Shown: positions 24,641-36,600 of the stretch, piece after piece
Layout: each line of letters opens with the position of its first letter
Position numbering within the stretch: the first letter of the stretch is position 1
NCBI GenBank assembly: GCA_964544475.1
Contig: CAZJBS010000013.1
Coordinates: forward strand, 1 to 64,000
DNA length: 64,000 nucleotides
Direction of reading: 5' to 3'
Source of the DNA: CAZJBS01 sp964544475
GTDB taxonomy: Bacteria > CLD3 > SB21
Notes under the pieces: generated by a model
What the model saw: only the letters and a program-made list of their open reading frames with translations
Databases searched by the model: none
What the model was told of the DNA's origin: nothing
Position numbers and translations under genes: made by a program

Positions 24641-27600
24641 TTATTTCACAATCGTCATTTTCCTGGTCTGAGCGAATCTTTCTTTGCCGTTCACCGCCTG
24701 CGCCGTGATCCGGTAAATATAGACGCCGCTGGCCACCGCATGATTCACCGTATTCTGCCCTTTCCACAGGGTCTCATGGAAACCCGCCTCCATCGTTTTG
24801 TCAACCAACGTGAAGACCTCCTGACCAAGGATGTTGTAAATCCGGATGGTCACCTTGGCTTGAACCGGCAATTCGTAGCGGATGGTGGTGGACGGATTGA
24901 AAGGATTCGGGAAATTCTGCCTTAGGGCAAAATGCTTCGGCAATTCAACCGTTTGGATGACGGGTTCGTGGTAAGTACGCGCACCGGATAACGAAATGTC
25001 AGCCAACCGGTACGCATACGAAACACCCGCTTTCACATCGTCATCCACGTACTTGTAGTCCGTCGCCGATGATTTCGTACCTTGACCCCGGAGATCCGCC
25101 ACGAGGGTGAACTCTCCCGTCGCCTCATCAATGGAGAGATCTCCCGACGTGACAGCTTCCAATTCAAATGGCGATATTTCTTTCTTCTCGATAACCCACG
25201 CCAGGTTGTTCAATTCGCTTTCGGTCCGCCACTCCAGGATCATCCTGCCATCCTGCGATTTCGCGTCAAAGAAGGCCAATTCGACCGGCAACGAAACTTC
25301 GTCCGTCGCATCGCTCAAGATGATGGTGTCACGAACACCGGCTGAGAAGGCATAACTGCTTACTTCGACATAGTTGTTGACTACGTCGCGGACAGACGGC
25401 GTGATCAGAGTGAACGTTCCCGCTCGCAACTGCCAGACATTCATGCTGGCCTCGGCTTCGTTGCCGATTTCAAAATCACCATAGTAAAGGCGAATCGTGG
25501 AGACCGTTCCGGTATTGGTCGGCAACATGGTATAGTACCGGGCAACTGTTTTTGACGTACGGTTCTTGCCTGACTCATCAAAGTAGTCCAACGTATCTCC
25601 AACCAAGGCCACCGTCGTGTTGCCGAGATTCGCCGCACCGGATGTGATGACGACATCGTTACCAAATCGCGCCGTGGTTGAAGAAGGCACAGATTGGGTC
25701 TGGTCGAAATTCCATCGAACCCGACCAAACGGATTCGTGAACATGGCACTCCCGTCCGGGCCCTCATAACGCACACCCGACATCGTACCGGTATAGTTGG
25801 CAAACGTAACCTGGCCGGTCCCGGTATGGGTGGCGTTGTAGGTGGTCCGGCTCGCTGCGGAAGAATCGAATCTCGTACCGGTGGGTGCAAACGTCTGTGC
25901 ATTTTGCAAGGTCAAATAGGCTGTGCCGGCGCCGTTCTGGAACGTGACATCCGAGAAGTTGTTGGTACCGTCAATCGTGCCGGTACTGGTCACCGTGATG
26001 CCATTGCCGCCGGTATACTCAATGGTGGCAAACCGTGCATGAATGGTGCCGTTCACGGTGATCGAATAGTTACCCGACGTCCGACGCGAAATGGTGGCCA
26101 GAGAGGACGTCGACGTGCCCACGGCACGGAGCGCACCGCCGCTATTGACCGTCGCCGTCGTTCCTCCAAATAGCTGGAGAATCGAACCCGCATCCATGTT
26201 GAGGGTACCTGTCAGACTCACGGCGTCGGCCGCGTTGTCGCCAAATGCGATCGTACGATTGTTGGCAAACAGAGTTCCGGCCGTCACCGTCAGGTTCCCA
26301 TTGACCGTCACGGATGCATTTAATGTCACCTGGCCGCCGCCCGTTTTGTTGATCGTCAGGGACTCAAAGGGCTGGTTGTTCGGTGTTAGCGTCTTTGTAC
26401 CGGTTCCGTCGAACGTTACCAGACCTGCTCCGGCCGTGAACGTGGCGCCGGTGTTATTCCAGTTGCCACCGATATTCATGGTCGACGTCCCATTGGACAA
26501 CGTGCCCGTGGAGAGCGTGAAATCGTTGTTGACATCCAGGTTGGCGGTCAGCGTAGCTGTTCCGGAGGTCTTGAGTATGCGGAAGTTGTAGAATTGCTGT
26601 CCGACTCCGGTACCGCCGGAATTAATGTTCTGGGCGCCGGTTCCATCAAAGATGACCGTTCCCGAGCGACTCGTAAACGTGCCGCTGTTGGTCCAGTCGC
26701 CGGCGACGTTCATCTGATAAGAGGACGCCGTGACATCAAACGTACCGGCGGAGATTGTGAAATTACCATTGACGTCGATCGCACCGGATGGCTGGAACGT
26801 GGCGCCGCCATTAAGGTTCAGATGATTGAATGAACCCGCGCCCAATGTGATGGTCTTGGTGCCGCTGGCTGCCGTCATAATCACGGTCGAGCTTCCGGAA
26901 TTGAAGGTCCCGCCGTTCGTCCATACGTTACCGACCGTGATATTCGAAGCCGATCCGCCGGCAACGGTCAGCGTCCCGCTGTTGTCGAAATTGTTGTTGA
27001 TCGTCAGGTGCAGTCCGTTCTGAATCGTCAGAAGTCCGCCCGACTGAATGGTCAGATTTCGACATACTCCGTCGGATCCGGAGCTCAGGACCGGATCATT
27101 GGTCACATTAGGAATAATGACGTCGTGCGTGGCCGCATTGGACGGAACGGCCAGAACGTCCCAGTTCAGCGGATCATTCCAGTCGGTACTATTCGATCCC
27201 ACCCATGTATACAGCGTGGCTGTCGATGTCCATTTTAGAAGTCCATCCGATGCGCTGGCCGGGAGAATATCGTCTTCGAAGGAGTAATTTCCCAGCGAAC
27301 CCGAAGGATCCTCAAATGTAATTGTGTCAACCAATGCGCCGTCCGTACGGCTCACATTGACGGACGGTCCGCTGTTGAATGTGACACCCGGCAGGGTGTG
27401 ACTGGCCGCATCCGAAAATTCTCCTTCCATCAGCCAGTACCGGCCTCCGCCGGCGCCATTGGAGAATGTCCCGTTGCGGAAGTCATTGGTCCCGTCCACC
27501 AAAGCGCCACTCGTAACCTGGATGCCGTTGGCATCCATATATTCAAACAGATAATACTGTGCCGCCATCGTGCCGCCGCTGCTGACCACGAGGGAATAGG

Positions 27601-30600
27601 TTCCGGACGACTGCCGGGTCAGAGTGGCCAGAGCCACGTCCGACGACCCGACCAATTCCAATCTTCCGCCGCTGTTGACGGTGAGCGTTGCATTGGCGCT
27701 CATTCTCAATGAGGCATTGGCATCCACCGTCAGGGTCCCTGTCACGGTGATACCGTCGCCCGTACCGTCGCCGTGATTGAATGACAGACCGTTCAGGTCC
27801 AGGGTGCCCGCCAGGATGCTCGTATTACCCGTCGTGGTCAAGTTGTTGGTCGCCAATTGGAATATGGTACTGGCGCCTCCGTTGAAACTCAGCGAGAAGA
27901 AACTTGAAGTGCCCGCATTGATCGTCCGTGTAACCGCGCCGGTTGCGTCGAATGTCACGGTGCCGGCCCGGGGAGTAAACGTGCCGCCCGTGTTGGCCCA
28001 GTTGCCACCGACGTTGAGCGTGAAGTTCGAGCCGGATACGTCCAGATTACCGGCCGCAATCGTCACGTTGTTGGCAACGGTCGTGTTGGCGCCAAGCCGA
28101 AAAACACCGGCGCCCAATGTTGACAGATTATAGAAAGCGGCCGTTCCGTTGTTGATGATCTTGGTTCCCGACGTTGCCGTCAGGTATACCGTCGATCCAC
28201 CGTTGTTGAACGTGCCAGCGCCTGCTTTGGTCCAGTCTCCGGCGGCATGTATGACATCATTCGTACCGGTCACGGTCAGGGTACCATTGATGGTCAGATT
28301 ACCATTGACGATCAGATCCGTGTCACCGGCAACGGAGGTCGTAATGGTCACCGTCGCGCCGTTGTTGATCGTCAGGCCATTACATGTCGCATACGGCGAA
28401 GTAATGACCGGCTGATTCGTGGCGGATGCAATCACCACATCCGTGGCGGCATAGGGAATCGTGTCCGGACCGCTGCTGACGGTCCAGTTGTTCTTGTTAA
28501 ACCAATCCGTATTCACCGAACCGTCCCAGGTCAAACTGACAGGTACCGGCCAGTTAAGCAGGTCGAAGGCGTCATTTTCGAAAGCCGCTCCTCCGAAACT
28601 GCCGGTATAGGGATCGAATGTCACCACACCGCTTGATGTGGACGTCTTGGTGACGTTTTTGGCGCCACCGCCCGGATTAAGCGGGAAGGAAATATTCGCA
28701 ATGGTCATCGTCTGGCTCGTTTCGATCCGAAGCAGAGTGCCGCCGGCAGCGCCATTGGTGAAAGTTCCACTGCTGAAATTGCTGTCGGCGTCGATCGTTG
28801 CAATGTCATTGATTTGAATACCGGAGGCATTCATGTACTCAAACGCATAGTTCAGGGCATGGATCGTCCCGTTAACCTGGAATCCGTAGGTGCCTGCGCC
28901 GCCGAGGAGGTTGCGTGTCACGGTGGCAATGTTGCCCGACGTGCCGACCACACGGATATTGCCGCCCGAATTGACGGTCACCGTAGCCGCCGCTCCAATG
29001 GCCAGAGTTCCTCCGGGACCCACATTGTAAATACCATCAATGAGCAGCACGTCACCGATCCCATTCCCAAAGTTGACCAACTGGCCGTTCCCATTGAAGG
29101 TCCCCGATGTGACAGTGAAGTCATTGAGAACCGTGAATCCGTCCTGAAGGGAAATCGTGCTTCCCGGCGCATTGACAATGATATTCTGGAATTGCGTATT
29201 GTTGCTTGTAATGGACAACGAGGCGCTGGCGCCGTCGAAGGTTACGGTGCTGGCTCCACCCGTGATGGTGAAGGTGCCAGTCGTAATCAGGTTCCCGCCA
29301 ATGTTAATATCCAGACCGGCATTTGCAAAGGTGCCCTGATAGATCGACAAATTGTTGTCCACATCCACGGCAGCGGCCAGATTGGCCGAGCCGGCGGTCT
29401 TGTCGACACCCAGTTTGTAGAACTTCTTGCCGGTACCTGTACCACCGGTGTTGAGAGTCTGGGTGCCGGAACCGTTGAAGATGACTTCCCCGGCGCCGGG
29501 CGTAAACACCGCGCCACCCGAATTGGTCCAGTTGCCAGCCACATAAATAGTGTAGTTGCTGGCGCTCACGTCGAGCGAGCCGGTCGACATGTTGAAATTA
29601 CCCAAAACGGTGATGTCCCCGCCCAGGGTCTTTGCGGCGTTCGAATTCAGGACCAGATTGCCATATGTCGCCGATCCAACCGTCTGGGGGCTGGTTCCGG
29701 AATAGTTGGTCGTGCTGGTCGCATCAACCGTGAAGGATTCGAAACTGGCTGGGAATGGGCCTCGCGTTGTCAAGGTCGACGCGGCACCCATGATCAGAGT
29801 ATTGGTTCCGGATCCGGTGATACTGAATCCGCTTCCACTACCCATGTCCAGTGTGGAATTGACCGTCAGATTGCCCGTGATGGTGATGTTACCAGCCAGG
29901 GTCTTCGTGCCGGTCCCCGCCACGACCAGGTTGTTAAACGTTGCGGTATTGATGGTCTGCGCCGCACCGTCCAGCGTGACCGTGCCGGTGCCGGTGTACG
30001 TGCCGTTCTGTGTCCAGAGGTTGCCCGCGAATGTGTGGCTCTGTCCGCCATCATCAAAGGTGCCGCCGCTGTGAATCGTCACAGGTCCGTTCATATCCAA
30101 AACGGCGCCCGATGAGGCCAGCAACGTCGAGAAGACTCTCAGGGTATCGTTGATGCGAACACTGCCGTTGAAGGTCTTGGTGCCGCTGCCGGCAGCCCAT
30201 ACGCGGTAGAAAACACCGCCGGTGACCGACTGGTTGGATCCGTTGAGGAACAATCGACCGGTGGTTGATGTGTCGTTGAATGAAGCGCCGTCATGGAGGA
30301 CAAAATGACCGGCAAGATTCAACGTTTGACCTGCACTGGTCATGGTGACGGCGCCGCCGGTTATGCGCAGCGTATCATTAACTGTGATCGAGGCTCCACT
30401 GATCGAAAACGCACCGCTTCCATTGATCACGACCGTCGAAAAGGCCGAGGTCAACGGGGTGATCGTCTTCGTGCCGGTCGTCGCAGTGAAGGTGACACGG
30501 CCACTGCCATGCGTGTAAACGCCGCTTGCTCCGCGTGTCCAGCTGCCGCCGACCGTGATTTCACTGCTGGCGGATGACACCGCCAGAACGCCCGCTCCAG

Positions 30601-33600
30601 TCGATCCGATGCTGATATCGCCGACGGCGTTGAGGTCATAGCCGTTTTCAATGGTCAGGTTGCCGTCCGTAATGGTCAGATTACGGCATTGGGCGTCGGC
30701 GGTAGTAATTTTGGGTGCATTGCCGCTGCCCGCCACAACAGAAGGAATGATCGCATCGGTGTTGGCATCGGGAACGAGACTTGTGTTCCAGTTTCCGGCC
30801 ACATTCCAATCGCGATCCACGTTGCCCGTCCATGTGGCCGTATTGTTGATGGGCCAACGCACTTCGGCGTCCGGGTCGGATTCGTACGTGTTGACGTCGG
30901 CGCTGGACGTCAGTCCGTTCAGATTGCCATCGATGGTTCCGGCGAACACGAACGTTCCGACGGTGCCTCCGCCGCCTGTGCGTACGACATTGAAATGCGT
31001 ACCGGCCGTGGGCGTTCCGGAGAAATTGAACGTCATGTTCCGTATCGTGTCAATGCCCGTGGCATTGGCGTCCAGCACAAGATAAATACGAGACGATCCG
31101 GTCGCCGTGTTCAGATTGGACCATGTGCCATTGGAGAGATTGCTGTCGGCATCCAGGGTGGCCGACGTCGTGATATTGAAGCCGGCGTCGGTAATGTATT
31201 CGGCAAGATAATATTGTGCCTTGAGTATACCATTAATCGTCACTGCCGTCCGGTTGGCGCCTGCCGACCTCGTTAGCGTGGCAACCGAACTGCCGCCGCT
31301 CCCAGACAGGCTGAGAATACCACCCGAATTGACATTGAGTGTCGAATTGCCGGCTGTATTGTTAAAACGCAGATTGGCGTTGGCATCTACTTCGAGAATA
31401 CCGCTGACCGTATGAGTCGAGCCGTTACCGGCAATCAGGATGTTGCTGTTGAGATCCAGCATCGCACCGGAACCGATTGTAATGGCCCCGCGCATGGTCG
31501 TGCTTGGTGTCGTCAGGCTGTAACGGCGTGCGGAGGTCTGAGTGGTGTTGAACATGACAACGTTGAAGTTGCTATTGGCCGTCCCGCTCGTCGGATGATA
31601 AATCGTCTGGGCCGACGCATTGTTACTTTCAAAAAACACCGTGTCGTTCGCGGTTGTAAACGTTCCGTTGTTCAGCCAGCTCCCGGTCAGGGTGATGTCA
31701 TAGTTTGGAGACACGGCTGTCGAATTTAATGTCACGCCGTTGGCGATCGTAAGGCTGTCGATGGACCAATCCTGACCCATGGTTTTCGTGCCCGTTCCGG
31801 AGCAGGTGATGGACTTCGCAATCAACATGGCCGACGACGTGATGGTCTGCCCGGCGCCGTCGAAAATCAGACGCGCGTTGGTTGTGGTCCAGGTGCCGCC
31901 GGTATTCGTGACCGTCCCGCCCAGGTTGTGGGTCAACGTACCCATGTCGACGGTGACGCCGGTTATGGTGAATGTCCCATTGACGTCGGCGCCATTGGTC
32001 ACGAAGGTCTTCGGCCCGCCATTGGTGAAAGCCACGTTGTTGAAACTGCTGCCGGTCCCCGCGTTGATCGACTGGGTCGTGCCGTCAAACGTAATGGTGC
32101 CGGCCGTCGCCGTGAATGATCCGCTATTGGACCAGTCTCCGGCTACGGCGATGTTGCGCCCTGTATTGACTGTCGTTCCGTTATTAATTGTCATGTTCCC
32201 GTTCAGATCCACCACATCATTGCCGTCACCCAAAGTCTTGGTACCAGAACCCGAAAATGCCAGGTTGTGGAAATAGAGCGTGTCCGCACCATTGTAAGTG
32301 ATTGACTGCGTCGTGCCGTTGAATGTGACTGTGCCTGTCGAGAAGTAGTTACCGGTCATGGTCCAGTTCCCGCCGACGGTATGGGAATATGGGCCACCGT
32401 AGAAAGTAGTAGTGGCATTGGCCACATTCAGATTACCGGCAATATTGAGCGGCCCGTTGGCTGTTTTGTCGGAGGCCGTCCCGGACGTCAACGTCAGATT
32501 GCCATACGTTACCCCGGCGCTCTTGATGATCTGATTGCTGGCGACATTGAGGCTGACCGTACTGGTCGGACTCAAAGTGTTGGTGCCAAAGGATTTCGGG
32601 AACGCGCTGTCCGGCGCGGCAATGGAACTCGTCAACGTCGAACTGCCGGACATCGTGAACGTCTTGGATCCTGTCCCGTTGATCTGGAAGGTGGCCATGG
32701 CGAGCGTCACGCCGCTGTTGACCGTAAGATTGCCATTGATCGTCAAGTCCGCAGTCAGCGTTTTCGCCCCGCTTCCACCGAGGATCAGATTATTAAAAGC
32801 CGTGATTTGCGCATCAATATTCCACGCATCGCCATTATGCGTAACCGTACCGCTGCCCGGCGTGAAGACCGTACTCGCGGCAAAATTCATGTCGTTGGTT
32901 GCGCCCGTCAGTCCCGTCACGGACAGATCGAAACCATACATGTTAAAATTCGTGCCGGCGGTCGTCACCGTCAGAGTACCGGCAACACCGATGTGGCCAA
33001 GAGCCACTTTGTTGGTACCCCCCGACAGGGAGAGATTGCCATAGGTGACTGCCGCAATGTTCTGGTCGGTGGCCGCATTGTAGGATACCGTGCTGCCGCT
33101 GTTCAGACTGACGGTTGCAAAATTCGCCGGAAAACTATTCGCGCCGCCGATCGTCAATGTGGCATTCCCGTTCACCGTGAAGGTCTTCGTTGCCGATCGG
33201 GTCAAAACGGAAAAGGTCTGAAGATCGAACGCGCCAGATCCGGACGCGACTGTCAGATCGCCATTAACGCTGTCCGTGGCCACCTGCCGTTTTGTTCCTG
33301 CGCCGGAAATGGTCAGGTTATTGAATGCCGTAAGCGCCGATCCACCCGGAAAATCCGCGCGATTGGCAACGTTATCAATGATCAACGTGCCGGCCCCGGT
33401 TTGCTGAAACGCTGTGGCGCTGGCGTTATTGGTGAATACGGTGGTGTTAGCCGTAATAGCGCTGCCAAGGTATATGGTATTCGTACCGCCGTCCATCACG
33501 GTCCCCGAGTTCAGCACCACACTGCGATCGATGTCAAGATTCGACGTGATTTGCTTGGTCGCTGTTCCGCTGCCGCCCGGATTGTCCATGACGACGTCCC

Positions 33601-36600
33601 AGAACGGGCCACCGGAAATGGTTTGTGTCCCGGTGCCGGCGCGATTGAATCGGATCGTCCCGGCTCGTGGGTTGAAGGTCCCCGAGTTGCTCCAGTTGCG
33701 GCCAATGACAACCGCGCGGTTGCCGGCCGTGACATCCAGTGTTCCGGCGGTGAGAGTGAAGTCGTTGGAAACACGCAAAGAATCGTTCAACTGATACGTC
33801 GCACCCGACGCGTTCAGGATGAGATCATAGAAAGTGCCCCGCGCACCCGTTCCTGAGGTAATGGTTTTTGTCCCGCTGCCATTCATAACAACCGCGGAAG
33901 AAGCGGCGTTGTGAGTTCCCGAATTCGACCAGTTCCCGGATATGTCGATGGTGTCTGTGGCTGTCGTCTGTGTCAGCGTACAGCTCGAACCGATATTGAG
34001 GTCGCCTGTGATGGTCAGTTCGTAACCATTGATCACCAGTGAAATAGGATTGCCTCCGCCTGTGCTCATGACCAGATTTCCGCAGGCGGCATTGGCCGTG
34101 TTGATATCGATGGTGATGGTCGGCGCATAATTCGTGTGATCGAGGATCACGTAGTCCCCCGCACCCGGAACCGTGTTACCGCTCCAGTTCAGACCGGTAT
34201 GCCAGTCGTCGGTGCCCGCCCCGCGATCCCAGGTAATGCCGTTGGGGAATACCCACGTTATGAATCCACTACCCGTTTCATTGTCAAACGATTCACCGGC
34301 AAGATTACCCGTCGCATCCTGGATGACAATATCGTTGGAGCCGCCCCAGCTGATATTGAAATCCGCTCCGGAATTCAACACGAGTCCCTTGATGGTATCC
34401 GTCGAAGTCCAGGAAATGGACGTCAAGTTCAGATAGTTCGACCCGACCGATCCGTCCTGGTGATTGGAGAACGTGCCGTTGGAAAAGTTGTTGGTCGCAT
34501 CGACCGTTCCGCCGGATATCGTGATGCCGGTGGTTCTCAGATAATCAAAGACATAATTTTTCGCGTGGAAGGTGCCGGACGTTTGCGTAATGGTAATGCC
34601 GCCTGCCGCTCCCGAACGCGTAACCGTGGCGGCCGAAGCGGATGTCCCGACGATACGAACGGTTCCACCGGCGTTCAATATGGCCATGTTTTGGGCGATC
34701 TGGAGACGCGCGGCGGAATCGACCTCAAGGGTACCGCCGGTCAGAATGATCGAGTCCGCAACAGTCAAAGTCTTGCCGTTCAGATCCAGCGTGCCGGCCG
34801 TGATGCGTATGGCCTGAACTCCGGCCACGGCGTAGGTCGACGTGACTGTACCGCTGAGTTTGTAGGTGGCTCCCGCATTGAAAACGACAGGGCCAAGGAT
34901 ATTGGACGCGTTGGTGCGGATGCTGTCCGTACCCGATGCACCGTCAAACGTCAGCGTACTGTTCGCGTTGTGAGTAAACGTTCCGTTGTTGATGAAAGAA
35001 TGGCCGACCGTCAGATTGTTCGTGCCGGTGGCGAACGTCCCCTGTACGATCGTAAAATTCGAGTCCACATCCATGCGGTAAGTCGACAATGTCGCCGTGC
35101 CCGCGGTTTTGTTGATATCGACCAGATAGAAATTCTTGTTGACCGTATTGGTGCCGTCGTCGCCGGTTAGAATGGTATTGGCTCCCGTGCCGCTGAAGGT
35201 CACCTTGCCTGATCTCGCTTCAAATACGCCGGTATTGGTACCGACATTGTTCGTCCAGTTGGTGCCAACGACTATGGAATAATTATTCGTACTGACGTCG
35301 AGCGTGACGCCATCGTTGATGGTGACTGCGCTGGTGAGCGTAATATTTCCTGCGAGAGTCTTGGTGCCCGTACCTCCGGCGACTAGGCTGCTAAAGGTGC
35401 TCGTTCCGATAGATTGAGCCGCGCCATCGAACGTGACCGTGCCAGTGGAACTGAACGAACCGCTGTTTGTCCATGAACCCGCCACCGTATGGTTGACGTT
35501 GCCTCCCGCAAATGTGGCACCGGGGCCTATGGAGACATCTCCATTGATATCCAATGCCGTCGCTTGAGTACCGCCAACGGTTACATCATCCGTTTGTTTG
35601 GTTGCCGCTCCTGTAAAGCTAACATTGTTGAAGACATTTCCGCCGGTGGGAAACACGGAAATTGTCTGAGTATTGGAACCTCCGAAATCGACCGTAGATC
35701 CTGTGACCGTGCAGACGGTCCCGGTACGCCGGGTCCAGTTACCGTCCACCCGGATAGTCACTGAGCTAATATCCAAGTCGGCTGAGTCCTGCACAAATGA
35801 AAGCGTTCCGAAGATGTGGGCGTCGGAATTGAATGTTACGGTGAAATCGCTCGTCAGGGTCACGTTTCCGAACTGGCTGGCCGACGAAGTGGTCACTGAG
35901 TGGCCTAACGGCCCGGGGCTGCCAAAGGACGTCGTTCCGGTGGTTTGTGTAAACACACCAGTCCCCGAATTGATGAAATCAGAACCGGAGCCGGTGAAGC
36001 TGATATTGTTGGTCGACGCAGAAACGGTCACGCCGTTCCCTATAGTCATATCGCCGGAAACAAACATAGCCCCGGAAATGGTCTTAGTGCCAGAACCTGA
36101 AAAAGTGACATTGTAGAAATTCGCCTGGCTGATGGTCTGAGACGTGCCATCGAAATTGATAAGGCCGACCGACTGAACCGTCGGCGCCCCAACGTCCGTC
36201 CAATTTCCGGCGACCCTCGTTTCATTGCTTGCTGAACTGTCAAAGTAAACCAAAGTGGCCACGTTCTGAACAAAGGAGAAATTGCCATTGACATCAAGAA
36301 TATTACCGGACCCCGGGAGTATCTTTCGCGTTGTACCCGTGCCGCCGCTTCGACCCAATTGAAGATTGCCGTACGTAATAGTATTACTGCTGCCGTCCCG
36401 CACGGCGATCATCTGATCCGCTGGGGCGAGTCCAAAGTAGTAAACCGTGCTTGCTACGTTCAGCGAGGCGCTTGCAAATGTCGCCATGGAGTTGAACAAG
36501 GAGAGCGATCCGCGCGTATCGAGGATTACATTGGCTCCTAGCGAAAACACGCCGCCTGAACTGGTGATCTGGGTTGCCGGAAAACCGATGGTCAACGTAT

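Noticed and set aside
24740..28636. Further plus-strand frames opposite the 3' half of the giant gene
   Set aside because: Same reason: mirror images of the repeat codons with no coherent protein features.
28814..33856. Long plus-strand open frames (up to about 490 codons) opposite the giant gene
   Set aside because: They lie antisense to the repeat protein, have Gly/Arg/Val-rich low-complexity translations, no family motif and no ribosome-binding site. Stop codons are rare there because the coding strand repeats Thr, Gly and Asn codons.
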